Shown here: positions 29,744-41,058 of the stretch, piece by piece
How positions within the stretch are numbered: the first letter of the stretch is position 1
Layout: the number at the start of each line of letters is the position of its first letter
NCBI GenBank assembly: GCA_951394405.1
Contig: OX596335.1
Coordinates: forward strand, 3,534,001 to 3,598,000
From: Coprinellus micaceus
Taxonomy: Eukaryota; Basidiomycota; Agaricomycetes; Agaricales; Psathyrellaceae
Direction of reading: 5' to 3'
DNA length: 64,000 nucleotides
Made by a program: the position numbers and the translations under genes
Notes under the pieces: generated by a model
Databases searched by the model: none
What the model was told of the DNA's origin: nothing
What the model saw: the letters and a program-made list of their open reading frames with translations, nothing else

Positions 29744-32700
29744 CTATCCCCACTCTTCCTCCAACTCACGCGCAAGAAAATCGTCAATTTCCGAATCGCC
29801 ACCCTCGTCATCGTCTTCGATATCCTCGTCTTCATCGTCTTCGTCTTCATCGCCGTCACCCTCATCCGTCTTCATATACCAAGCGGTCGGACTCTCCGGT
29901 TCCTCCGGTTTACTCCAATCTGCGTTTGAATCTCCACCCATTTCAGACGCCGTAATCCCCTCCTTTAACCTTGACGTCCCACTCCTGTCGTTCGCCACCT
30001 TCTTCCTTTTGGACAAAGGGGACCTGAGCATCTCGTCGTGATCGAGCCGTGCTTCCGACGGTGTGAGACTTCGCAGTCGCTTCCGCTTCAACCGTGGTGA
30101 GCTGTTCGCACTGTTGCTATTTCCAGACAAGAATATAATAGAAAGCGGGGGTCGCGAAACACGAGCCAGGAGAAAAGGGAGAGCGTCAGCATCTGATTAT
30201 GTCGTTCACCCACAGAACAGAAATCCGGGAACGATAACATACCTCTCACCCTGCACGCTCCCATCCTCTGTTGTCTCGTCTCCGCTCTTCTCACTCCTGG
30301 TATCGGAATCTCCCCTGTTCCCAATATACGTCGAGTCCTCATCATCATCACTCTCATTCATCGCCGCATCCACCTCATCATTAATCGCGTCCCAATCCAC
30401 GTCACCCAATTCCATGTCCTTTTCGGCGTCGCCGGCGGCAGATGGTGCTACACTGGAGGTTTCCGATGTGGGTACAGGTGCGAGCGATGCTGTGGGTTCT
30501 TCCAATAAATGCGGCTTCTCATCCGCTCGACGCCACAGCGCTATAGACTCGGTAAGCCAGTTCTGTGAGACAATAAAGATGTTGCCCCGCTTGCGCGCTT
30601 GGTCGACTTTGACGGTTCCGCGCTGTTGTTTATATGAAACATTTTCGTCAGTAAACCGGATGGAGATGATGAGAAGTAAAAATGGACACAGTCGTAGGTT
30701 TATTGTTGCCCCGAGACTGGTCTACTACACACCTTGGCCGCTACGACGTGCGTGATGTCGTGGTGCAAGTCCGTATAGCACTTGGCGCCAAACATGGTCG
30801 CTTGACGCCAGATTTCTGTTGATTCTGGGTTTGTGTCGAGAGGAATCAAACCTGAGAACAGAATGTGGCATCCCTCGAGCGTCTCTGCTCGTATGCGGGG
30901 GATGATGCGCTAAAATGGAGCTGGTCAGAGAGCCCGCCCGAGATGGAACAGCAGGGACCTACTGTCACATCAGCTGTTGCTTTGCTCCGACCCTTGTCCT
31001 TAGTGCGGGCGTCGCGGGTCACGAAATAGCGTTGGTGGACCGCATCGAGGAGCTATACAACGCGGAAGGGGGTGAGCCGTTGGACTACAGAAGGAAAGGA
31101 TGGGCAATTACTTTGCCCACTCGATCCAATTCAACATCATCATTCTTCAACAATGCCTTTCGGTGATGATGGTGGTCGTCCTTATGGTCCTTATTCTCCT
31201 TGTCCGATTCTGGAGTAGGAGAGGGCGACGCCGTTGTATTGTCGGCTGGAGTCGGTGTTTGTTCGGCCTCCTCTTCCTCTTCGTGCTCCTGCAGCTCCTT
31301 CTCGGCCTTTGCAAGCGGACGCTCCTCCAACTGTGCGTCGAGTGCTGCGTTGTTTTGCAGGACGAGCACAGTCTGTTCAGCCGTTTCAGCTGTTGCAATC
31401 TCATCGCCGTTCACCACACTTGGTACCGGGGCGCTGCTTGTGCTGCCTTCGGGAGTGGTTGTGACATCCTTCGAGGGTGGGGGTTTACTTTCGGAACTAG
31501 ACGAAGGTAATGGAATGGGGGCCGGGGTAGAAGGGTCGACCTTGGGCAGGAATGTTGAGTTAATGTCGCCAATTCCGACAAAGAAGTCATCTGGGCGATC
31601 GTGTAAGGGTATGGAGGGGGCCACGAGGAGGAGAACATACATGGTATGACTTTCACTAGATTGGGACTCCACTCCCAAACGTCGGCTCGATCATCAATGA
31701 TGACGACCATTGAGGTGTCGCAGGGGAATAGCCTCTTCAGACTCTTCTGTGTCAAGCCTGTGAGGAGTGGGTGTCAAAGCCCAGGCAACAGCGTAGATGC
31801 CGACACTCACTTCCGCTCTCATCTCTGCTCAGGATCCTAGGGCCGAATATCTTGCCGTCGGGGTCGATGATTGCGCAAACTTGCTCTGCGTATGCACGGG
31901 TACCCATGGTGTAAACGTGCATTTCATACTTCTTCGATGCCTCTTCTAGGAACTCTTTCCATCCCGGTCTGTGGAAAGATTAATATGGGCACGAGGCAGC
32001 CGATCAGCCACAGTTACATACCTCGGTTTGATATAGTACATGCATCCGTCGGCTTCAACCATCTTGTGCTTGCCCTTCTGCCGGGAGAGGGGGTTGGCGA
32101 AGGACTCCGGACCCAGGCGGAACTTCTTTACGTCTTTGAGGGCCCCCCAATTCGGGTTGCACTCGTCGTCGTCATCGTCCGAACTCTCATCATCCGAGTC
32201 GTCTGAATCAACAGGGGTTGTTGATTTAGTCTTGTTCCGCTTATTCTCTTGCTTTGCTTCCCAGGTCTCCCCCTCAGCAATCCATTCACCCACCGTAGGG
32301 TCTACCGTGGCATGGACGATGGTTTGATCCAGATCGACAATAAGGGAGAGTTTGCGGGACTTGAGCAGGTGGTTGGCGGTTTCGCGTTCGATTCGCTGTG
32401 CCTCCTCTAGTGATACCGTGGGGCCGAACGCAGAGTGTGTCATCTGGATGTTTGCTCTTGAGGCGTCTGAGAAGCCCGTGTAGTCGACACTGGGGAAGAG
32501 AAGTGCACATATCATCAGAGCCACCTTAGCTGCACCGAAACGCAAGTTGAACATACATTGTGAGATCCTTGCCGCAGAGCGCACATAGTCCGCCGAGCTG
32601 GACACCATGCTTACACGGTTCCACAACGACCACCGCAGCTCGTGCCTTGGCTTGCTGCAGAGTTATGGTGTCGCCGGCCCTGATATTCCATTTCCTGAGG

Positions 32701-32897
32701 TCCCCTTCGATGGCAGAGTCCCAGGTGCCGAACCGGGTCGCGGGTCGTGTATCTGGGACTTTGGATTGATAAACGAAGGAGTAGCTGAGGAGACGCGTGC
32801 CACGCTGGACGGGTGAATTTGGAGGGGCATCGAGGGAGGTGACCTTTATGGGATACGGGAAGTTTGTGGGCAGGAAGAGGTCTGTGGGGTCTGCCAT
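29744..32897 (-). CDS. FCP1: RNA polymerase II CTD phosphatase FCP1
   Basis: Mg-dependent phosphatase that removes Ser2-phosphate from the Pol II CTD and recycles the polymerase. The ATG at 32897 begins MADPTDLFLPTNFPYPIKVT. The biotinyl-lipoyl-like N-terminal domain ends with a CxxC pair (CKHGVQLGGLCALCGKDLT). The FCPH core includes LSLIVDLDQTIVHATVDPTV (DxDxT catalytic aspartates), YTMGTRAYAEQVCAIIDPDG, FGPRILSRDESG and VVIIDDRADVWEWSPNLVKV. An acidic insert (DDSDDESSDDDDDECNPNWG) sits inside the core, as in fungal FCP1. A coiled/acidic linker follows. The BRCT domain (LEGCHILFSGLIPLDTNPES ... VSQNWLTESIALWRRADEKP) lies near 30500-30900. The acidic C-terminus (DEDEDIEDDDEGGDSEIDDF) probably binds TFIIF. 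About eight introns. Head-to-head with an F-box gene. Confidence 0.92.
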
Positions 32898-33120
32898 GGC
32901 TCACGCTGCCATCGCCGCTCGCCTTCAACTTGAAAGAGATATCCACCTCCTCCTCGGAGCGTGACCGTGCGCGAACACACCTGCCAAATTCGGCCCTTCC
33001 TTCGCACGCGCGATTCTAGCCCCTTCGCTCCTGTCCTGCACCATCGATTCCAGCTTCGTTTCTGTCGTGAGTGACTTTCACCCCTTTGGCCGGGTAGACT
33101 CACCGAACACACTGCAATAG
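32898..33120. promoter_or_regulatory. Shared 5' region of FCP1 and F-box paralogue B
   Basis: 223 bp between divergent ATGs. No palindromic site or TATA box stands out. Confidence 0.4.
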
Positions 33121-34863
33121 ATGTCCTGGGACCCTAGCAATCTCAGAAGGTCGAACGACGCGCTCTCGGACGAGGAAGTCATCTTGCTGAAGGCTAAGCG
33201 CCAGGAAGTCCAAGAACAACTAGATGCATTCGCGACCATGACCCAATCCTACGGTCCCATTCACATAAAGCCCACCTTGAGTCTCGCCGACTTCAAGAGG
33301 AGAAAGGAGCTTCGAGCTCAACTTGCCACCTACAACACCCTCCTCGCCCCACATAAACTATTGCCGTCAGAGGTCCTCTCCCAGATCTTCGTGGCCACCT
33401 TCACGTCATCTACCCTTATCCCCATTCAACAATGCAAGAGTCCGCTCACTCTATGCAAAGTCTGCTCGAGGTGGAGGAGCGTCGCCCTTGCAACCCCCGA
33501 GCTTTGGACTGACGTGACTCTGCGGTTGTCGGGCACCCCTGGCCTGCCTCCTGAAGGTGCCATTGAGGCTACGGTAGAGTGGTTCAGGAGGAGCGATGCG
33601 AGTCAAAGCAGCAAGTTGTCCCTCGTTCTTGTCAACGAGTTGCGCGATCCGGTTTTGACCGATTCGAGCGATTCCGAATACGAATACGAATCATGGGCAG
33701 CGGCTGCTGGGGCGAGGGCCACTCGCAGGGATGGCAACGAGGGGCTAATGAGGAAGGCGCTGAATCGTGTGGTTTTGCCTTTTGCACATCGGTTTAGGAG
33801 CTTGCAGCTCACACTCCCTGGCGCCCTCATAGCCGAGCTTTTGACGGTGGCCACTTCCTTCCCCGAGCTGCGACGGATATCCTTGCAGCGTGGACATTGG
33901 GGTTGGTTTAGCTGGCAGCGATGGATGGTCCAGGCCAATTGCAAGTCATTGGTCGCGCTCCAGCGGGCTACCGCTCCTCGTCTGACGGATTTAGAACTTG
34001 TTGGGATGGACAGTATCGTCCCTACACAACTCCTGGACATATCCTGGGGGACACTAATTCGACTCAATATCGCATCGGAGAGCCTACTCTACCCAGGCCC
34101 TTGCTACGCCATCCTCTCGCAGTGCCATCTTTTGCGTGAGTGCACCCTGGGCGTCAACCTGGGTGGGCACAACAGCATGCCCCCACCGCCATTGGTACCC
34201 ATCGTGCACCTCCATACGCTTTCGGTACAATTCCACGGACCCTCTCACCCGGATGCTACGCAATGCGCAGACTTCTTTTCGCTGCTGGTCACTCCAGCTT
34301 TGAAGAGTTTAGTGGTCAACTGGCCTGCTCGTTTCTACCGTTGCTCAACCTTCGCCAAAAATCCCGAGACTTGCCCTTTCCTGGTTTTTCTGAAACGGTC
34401 CAACTGCGCGCTGCAGAGCTTTCAGTCAGATATTCCAGGAAGCGAGGAGCAAGTCGAGCATATCGCGCTCGCGCTCCCATCCCTCATCGAATTTCGAATC
34501 GAAGCACAGGATGAAAAGTGCGGCCGATTTGGATCGTCTTTGCAACAAAAGGTGAAACAGGGAAAGGCTTTGCCTAGGCTCAAAACGCTCTCGACCTGGT
34601 TGTCTGACGATATATCGAGGTTTTTGGATATGGTGGAGGCAAGGTCCCAGGCGTCAATGGCACCGACTGATGCCAATCCCGAGACTCCGGAGGGTGAACG
34701 TGTTGTCAACGATGTAGCCATCTCAAAGCTGGAATACGTGAGGATAGAACATGTACATCGGATTCAGAGAAGGGATTCCGCGAGGATTGAAGCGTTGAGG
34801 GGAAAGGACATTGATATTCAGACCTCCCAGCTCACCGAGAGACTGTATACTTACATTGAGTAG
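33121..34863 (+). CDS. F-box-like/LRR protein, 580 aa (paralogue B)
   Basis: Single exon from ATG 33121 (MSWDPSNLRRSNDALSDEEV). It shares with the 23699-25414 protein the same plan and long matching blocks. These include TYNTLLAPHKLLPSEVLSQI against TYDALLAPHKLLPAELLSQI, and LCKVCSRWRSVALATPELWT against LCQVCSRWRTVALATPELWT. EGAIEATVEWFRRSDAS also matches EGAIDAVREWYGRSEAS. Leucine-rich segments follow (FRSLQLTLPGAL, ELRRISLQRGHWGW, LTDLELVGMDSIVP, LHTLSVQFHGPSH). The end differs, with TSQLTERLYTYIE against TTKIERQYQLYD. Presumed SCF substrate receptor with an unknown target. Confidence 0.8.
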   Translation: MSWDPSNLRRSNDALSDEEVILLKAKRQEVQEQLDAFATMTQSYGPIHIKPTLSLADFKRRKELRAQLATYNTLLAPHKLLPSEVLSQIFVATFTSSTLIPIQQCKSPLTLCKVCSRWRSVALATPELWTDVTLRLSGTPGLPPEGAIEATVEWFRRSDASQSSKLSLVLVNELRDPVLTDSSDSEYEYESWAAAAGARATRRDGNEGLMRKALNRVVLPFAHRFRSLQLTLPGALIAELLTVATSFPELRRISLQRGHWGWFSWQRWMVQANCKSLVALQRATAPRLTDLELVGMDSIVPTQLLDISWGTLIRLNIASESLLYPGPCYAILSQCHLLRECTLGVNLGGHNSMPPPPLVPIVHLHTLSVQFHGPSHPDATQCADFFSLLVTPALKSLVVNWPARFYRCSTFAKNPETCPFLVFLKRSNCALQSFQSDIPGSEEQVEHIALALPSLIEFRIEAQDEKCGRFGSSLQQKVKQGKALPRLKTLSTWLSDDISRFLDMVEARSQASMAPTDANPETPEGERVVNDVAISKLEYVRIEHVHRIQRRDSARIEALRGKDIDIQTSQLTERLYTYIE

Positions 34864-35017
34864 GGCTATCGAAGTGCGATCAGCTGGATTATACCTGTAT
34901 TTTCAAACTATATACCCTTTCGATGGCGTTCTATTGCTCGATTCGATGTTCGTCCTCGTCGAATGTACATATGCTTGGGGGCCGGCACCGGCAAACCCCG
35001 TAATTATGTAAGACTGT
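34864..35017. other. Short 3'-3' gap between F-box paralogue B and APH-fold kinase
   Basis: 154 bp between convergent stops, so the transcripts probably overlap at their 3' ends. Confidence 0.4.
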
Positions 35018-36437
35018 CTAGCGCCCGCCGAGCAACCCGCCAACCACCGACTTCTTCAATCCCTCCATGTTCGCCTCATGGGCTTCAACGATTGTCTTTG
35101 CCCCCTCCAATGCGACCTCCCTGCTAATCTCCTTCTCTCCCCATCCCACCGTCGGGCCTATGACAGCGAGATGTGTCCCGAAATGAACTAAAGCTCGCCG
35201 TACCAACTCCTCAGTAACCGTAAATTTGCTGGCATACAACGAGAAGAAATTCTCCAGAACGGCCTTGGAAGTCACCGTGCAGGCGTCCGGATGGAACCTC
35301 CCGCAGAAGAATATTTCTGCAGCGAACTGACCAACTTCCATGCCAGGAAGACCGATCCTCGCCATCTCCCAGTCTACGACCATGATATTCTTTAACTGGC
35401 CTCGCTCATCGAGAGAAAGGAGTATATTGCCTGGCCAGAAGTCACCTTGGACGAACTAAGACATGTCAGTGATTAGGAAGGCTCAGGGATATATGCATCA
35501 CGTACGTGGTCATTCGCGGAAACGAGAGCCTTCGATGTCTCTTCAGCAACCTCCTTCAAAACCGCCAACGTCGCGCTGTCGGCAACCAAAGGTGGGTCTT
35601 GCAACTTTGGCTCCCAGCTATTTCCAGAGAAGAAGGACACAAGCTGGCCATAATAATACGCTCCAGCGATGGCCTTTGCCTCTGTGTGGCTTTGGAAGAT
35701 TTCGCATTCCGCACGATGCTCGGTACCCCAGGTGTGGACACTTCCAAGAAACTCGCCCAACCCCTTGCCGATCTGAACCGCCATTTCTACTGAAGGCCCT
35801 CCTTGCTTCATGAAATCTTTCAAGGTCACAGATCGCTCTCCAGCATCATCCATGATAACTGCGTGCACATCCTTGTCGAATTTGTGAATGCGAGGGACTT
35901 GAACAAGAAAGTCCGAGGGAAGCCAAGACGCGACGCGCTTCAAGGCCTCAACTTCGAACGCCTAGCCAGTGCAATTAAGTGCGGGCCAATCTGGTGAGCA
36001 AAAAGTCCCACCTGTCTCTCGTCCGTAAACGCCAGATCCTTATTCCCTCTCACATACGGTTTCGTGTGCTTCAGAACAACCGTCTTTCTCCCTTCGAAAG
36101 GCTCCTCTAGCCAAAGCCTATACACCCAATTTGCCGTTCCGCCTGAGAGGAAGTCAATATGTCCAGTTGCGAACGGAGTTCCTGCGAGGTATGCCCGGAC
36201 ACCCTCTTCCGTCGTGAGGTCGGGTTCCTGTGAACATTGCGTCCGGTTTCAACATCGATAAAAGATCAGGTACGATTTCGACTTACGTTTTTCTGGATCG
36301 GTGTGCTGGGTGCTGAACCTATAGCCCCAGACAAGTCTCATCAGCCCATCTTGTCTTGGGCATCGCGGCGTGGTCATACCAAACTCACCCTGCAAACCCG
36401 ATGCAACAGCATCTACTGCGGTACTGCTCTCTCCCAT
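35018..36437 (-). CDS. APH-fold small-molecule kinase (aminoglycoside/methylthioribose kinase-like), 396 aa
   Basis: The phosphotransferase family (PF01636) phosphorylates small hydroxyl substrates. The ATG is at 36437 (MGESSTAVDAVASGLQG). Five exons, 36437-36389, 36318-36287 (32 nt), 36227-36012, 35961-35506 and 35455-35018, sum to 397 codons. The ATP-site glycine segment is IDFLSGGTANWVYRLWLEEP and the lysine strand is KTVVLKHTKPYVRGN. After that come VQVPRIHKFDKDVHAVIMDD and, across an intron, the catalytic Brenner motif HFVQGDFWPGNILLSLDERG (HxxxDxxxxN in form, with H-F-V-Q-G-D). The magnesium loop is IMVVDWEMARIG. The pattern 'VQGDFWPGNILL' recurs in a fungal family annotated as methylthioribose kinase-like. 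The true substrate is unknown. Antibiotic resistance is not implied. Confidence 0.82.
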
Positions 36438-39400
36438 GTCACCGGTGGTTGAATAATCAATGGGTGTCCAAAGGATGGATGCAGTAAGAACACGAGGAAG
36501 ACTCGGCAATTGTTGCAGGCAATCCGGGGTGCAGATAGGGTGCAGTGGTGCGTCACTTGTGAGCTGTGTCCTATTGAAGTTGGATAGCCGGCCCTTGGGG
36601 AAAGTCACATCGGTGACTTGAGAAAGAGTGATTTGACTTACTTGGTTCACTCGGGTGGGCACGCTGCAAACTTCAAGATGAAACTTTGATCTAATACAAA
36701 TCACAGGTTAGGTATTATGCTTGAATGTCGGCAGTGCAGGAGCACCCATACGGCGCTCCGACTTACTTTTGTAGTCTGCAGTGGGCACGCTGCAGCCTAG
36801 GTCCTCAGCTTAATCAATCCGAGCCTTTGGCGGTTGGTTGAGGGCTGGCTCCTGGTAAGAGTGTCGTGGGCGATGTTTTTGGTCGTCTTCGTGGTAACCG
36901 TTTGCGTTCTATATGTGCTCCCAGCCGGTCCCGCATTTTAGTTGCTTGTGACTTGGCTCAGATGCGGATGCGATGAACCAATGAGCGTTTGCAAGATGTT
37001 TACCTCCCCTCCATGCGTGCGCGGCTCCGTTTCACGGGATCATGGTGGTGAGTCAATTTCTTGTGGGAAGGCCTTCAACGTTCGTTAATCATCTACTCCA
37101 CCGTAGGGTATCCTGAAAGCACGGGCTAGCTCCGCCGCGGATAGCTTCTCTTGTATGCTCCGCTCAATCCGCAGTATCCGCCCAATGAAATAAGCGCTCG
37201 CCGGCATTCCAAGTCCCGATGACTCTATGGGAAGAGTCGGGAAGGATGTTACTTCCGTAAGTCACCAGTCAAACGCCACTCCACCAGCTATCAAATATTC
37301 ATTTCATTTCTTGAAGCTTTTGCTCTCGTTTGGGCAGGAGGGTACCCAAACTGTCCCCCAGCGGCGGTGGCGGGAAGCCGCCCTCACACAACGGAATTGC
37401 CCGCGCGGCAACAGGCGGCAACTCAGCGGTGTCGCGGTCATACCGCTGTATACGACATTTGCTGCTTTGGACAGGCCTCCCGAGGGCCTCGATGTCCTGA
37501 ACCTTACGGCCATACGTCCTCATGCGACTATTCTGTCGTCTTCTGTTCTCTACCAGATGTTCTGGAAGAGTCAAGCGCAAGCGATTGGCCCAGCAGGGCG
37601 CGACTGTGACAGATATCGAAACCAAGGTCCGTGGAATCACGCAATCTAATCTTAATCCTTCTGCCAGACCTCGTTTGTGTAGTCTTCCACTTGTCTTCCA
37701 CCGCGTCGGAATCACCGAGCGTTTTGGGGGTGTCTCCGAACTCTTCAGGCGCCAACTTCGACATGGCTGCGGTTCATGATTGAGCTCAACCAAGAAGAGT
37801 TTTTTATGGTCTCGGTAGTGTCCGGTTCGGATTACCGAAGGTGGGGGAGTATGCGGACTAACCGCACGACCCTCTGTATGGCAATAGCAAACCCCTCGCT
37901 GCTCATCACAATTCTATCTCCCTATCTAGACTTTTGGTATCCTCGATAGTTTTTCAACGTTTACAAGAACACGAGAAGATGACATCTGGAAAAAGGGGGC
38001 TATATATTTCTCCGTGCGGTTCCGTACACTCCCCTCCTGAACGGGGTAATAGTTAACGGCTTTTTGCAGGCTTGAAAGCGGCGTCTGGCCACGGGACCAT
38101 CCAATCTCGGTCTGTGGTTTAGTTAACAAACTAAACCTAGCGCCGTGAAGCCGTACCTGTTCTTCTGTGGAGATGCAAGGTCTCGCCGTTGGTTCTCGAA
38201 ATAAACACTACTCTCGATAGAAGGAGGTGGGCACACATGTCCCTTAGCCGCGCCGTAGTGCTGACGTCGTACTTGGAGAATTGATGTCAGTATGATATAA
38301 CCAAACTATCCGTTGGGTCCTTACATTCCAAAAGAGAAGAATATAATATTCAGAGTTGCAATCGCAGGAGCAGTGGAGTAGGATACCACGAAGTTAGAGA
38401 TAGGGGCCAATGTGCTGGACGGGCACTCGTCTAATCTCTTTGGAGGGTCCCAGGGCCTCTCCACCTCCACGCTCCGAGCATGCCATATCAACTCAAATTG
38501 TGGATCTCAGCAGGAGGGCAGAGGCCTCCAAGTCGTGCAACCCGCAAGTATGCACCGGCGTTAGTGGTGCGGGAGGGGCGCTCAAGAGGATTTCCCCACT
38601 TTCCAATTCACTGGTCGGTTCACGAGACTCCTACCCAAGATAGTGGGGTCACCCCTGGAACTGCAACCAGCAGATGGGGTTGTAAGTGTGTGGTGTTTGG
38701 TGTATTATGTTGGTCAAGCCAAATGTGGCTTTGTAGATAATCAACGCCGGTGCTCTCCTGTCGCTGGGAGCATGGGAGCACCGGTCCCTCAGTGGTCAAT
38801 ATCAGCTTCTCCCGCTTTCCCTCACAGCACGGGGTCTCGAGACTTCGACGTTCATCTCACAAGAGGCCCAATGACCAGTCTTGTCCTTCTGGAATTGCTG
38901 CGAGTGCAGGTATGTGCCGCGTTTCTCGTCATACTCTCCGTCATCCTTCTGATTTTGCGTTAGCAATCGCTTAGCGGAGTGTGACTTCAGAACTCCAATT
39001 TCCAAGTACACCAGCAACTCGATCCGATTACGGCCGTTATATCGACAAAGAAGCTTACACGAGAGAAATAGACCCCTTTACCTTCGACTCCAAACCCCAA
39101 AAAGTCAATTGTTTCGTCGAGGAAAGAAGGTGTGGTTTAGGTGTGGAGCGGAAAACAAACCTCAGGGTGCCAAGGCAAGCAGGCAAGGTGATCTTGGTGA
39201 AGAAGGATCGCGAGGCAGGCCTCGTTACCCACCCGCAACGCCGCGGACTGCGTACCTTGACCCGTGCCACACCGATCAAACTTACCCCACAGGTCACCCT
39301 GCAGCTAAACTTACGTGGTCAGTACAAATAATTTCGCATCATGACTGACAGGTCAACACCACATGAACACGTTGAAGATGGACTTGTACGACCAAGTGCT

Positions 39401-41058
39401 ATTCAAGTCTTCGGCGCCTATATTCCTGCTCGGCGTCTGAATCCACCATGACGGTTCGCGCATCGGCCCATCGATTGGATGAACGTTCATACGAACCTCT
39501 TCTTCCTAAATACAAACGGCAACAACCCGTAGGGCTTGGTCGGTGGTATCAAACAAACACCCTAACTGCTGGCACGGCATGGTATGTAACTCGAAGGGGT
39601 AGCGAGCGCATGCCCGTCTGAATCACACCGCTTATGCTGCATGCAGCTCCTTCTGCCCTTCTCTGTACCACCTGGCCTACCACGCACCTCCGGGGGGACA
39701 GATGGAACGACAGCATGTTTTGTTATCTTTGACATACCTTCGCTCGGGTCACCATCCTACGCACACCATCCACCTCGAGGCTTGTCTGTGGTCTCGTGGC
39801 GCGACCTCCTTCACCGCTTTTTAGTGGCCACGAACGTACGTCCCGTTCACCGAAGACCCCTATTCGTAGCCAATCCACGCGCCCCTACCCCGCGTCCGCA
39901 TCCGCACCGTGCAACGCTTAGATATCCGAATTCTGGGGTAAAGCCTGGTCTCGGCGTGCTTCGCTCAGGCTTGAGCCTTCTCTATCTCGATTCTCGATCG
40001 TACCGCGAGCCATTTACCTTCTTTCTGGGCCGTCACATTAAGATCCACAGTGAAAGTTTGGAGGTCGAATGCCTATGCGACACAGCCTGTCCGAATCGTG
40101 GCTTCGGACTGTGGTGACGACGGGGCGGAGAAACCGTTCCCGGCATGTGGAAGTGTAGTGTGATTGGATTAATGGCAAGTACGGTACTGTTAAGCCCAGG
40201 AGCCGACAAGTAGCATATGTCTAAGGAGATGCTATCGATCTCGCGAACGTCTAGATGTAGAGGAGATATCGGAACGGGGGATGAAAGAGGGCATATATGG
40301 TATGGGTATTAGATTCCGACATCGGACGAAAACGAGCTCGAGATAGAAAAAAGAAGTGGAAGTAAGGAGCTGACAGTCGGAAGTACAAGGAAAAGGGTGT
40401 AAAGTGGAAGCCACAATCGTGGGTCGAGAAGGGGTTTGTCCAACAGGCAACCGACCTAGTGGCGGGAGCGCAGAGGGGCAAGTCGCAGCAGCTATTCCGA
40501 GATCCCAGATCTCTGTCAAGCGAGCGGCGTCGCCTGTCTGCACTGCACACGCCCCAGGGGTTTGCCGGTGGCAAGTGGGCTGTGGCTAGTACGAGGTGTG
40601 AAGGGGTTTGGAAGGCACAGTGGCCAATCATATATAGTGCATAATAGTAACGTTCGATCTCAAGCCCGACGAGGGAGAGATGAATACTGTAATAATGAAT
40701 AAAGTATACTAGGGTAGCTGGTGAATTCTGATGTACATGTTACAAGGTCACCAATGACCGACCGATGAGGATGATGGTGGTGGTACAGAATGAATCAATG
40801 ACACAGAGAAAGAGATGAAGGAGACCGAGAGAGACAAAGAGAAATGGTATGGGGGACGGGGGGTGATGAGGAGAAACACAAGACCTAAGAGTACAACACA
40901 ACAAGATTAGAGAGAGAATCATCCATGCCCAAGAGAATCCAAATGAATACCGTGAAAGGGAAAAAGAAATAATGTAGGCGTCTCTTCGCCACGTCGAGAC
41001 CAAGCAGGGGCCACGTCAGGAACCCGGAACCGCAACCCAAGGGATGATCCACGACATC
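36438..41058. other. 4.6-kb gene-poor island (a)
   Basis: Between the APH-fold kinase start and the stop of the 827-aa gene there are only overlapping open frames of 60-165 codons on both strands. None has recognisable domains. The least bad candidate is minus-strand ATG 37764 (MSKLAPEEFGDTPKTLGDSD), for which I could not find a consistent splice model. The part near 40740-41058 is purine-rich on the plus strand and probably the 3' UTR of the 827-aa gene. Reverse-transcriptase, integrase and transposase motifs were looked for and not seen. A perfect hairpin lies at 38116-38137. The region could be diverged transposon remnant, long UTRs or non-coding RNA. Confidence 0.45.
38116..38137. repeat. 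Perfect 9-bp inverted repeat (hairpin)
   Basis: GGTTTAGTT (38116-38124) and AACTAAACC (38129-38137) are exact reverse complements separated by four bases (AACA). The element lies in a gene-poor island. It has no run of T after the stem, so a Pol III terminator is not indicated. Confidence 0.6.

Noticed and set aside
29744..30000. Runs of GAC/GAT as a microsatellite feature
   Set aside because: They encode the acidic C-terminus of FCP1 and need no separate explanation.
35018..36437. Antibiotic-resistance aminoglycoside kinase
   Set aside because: The APH fold is widespread in fungi for unrelated substrates, so no resistance role is implied.
37299..37793. 165-codon minus-strand frame and ATG 37764
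   Set aside because: It has no recognisable domain and I could not find a splice model that keeps a frame. Left inside the gene-poor island.
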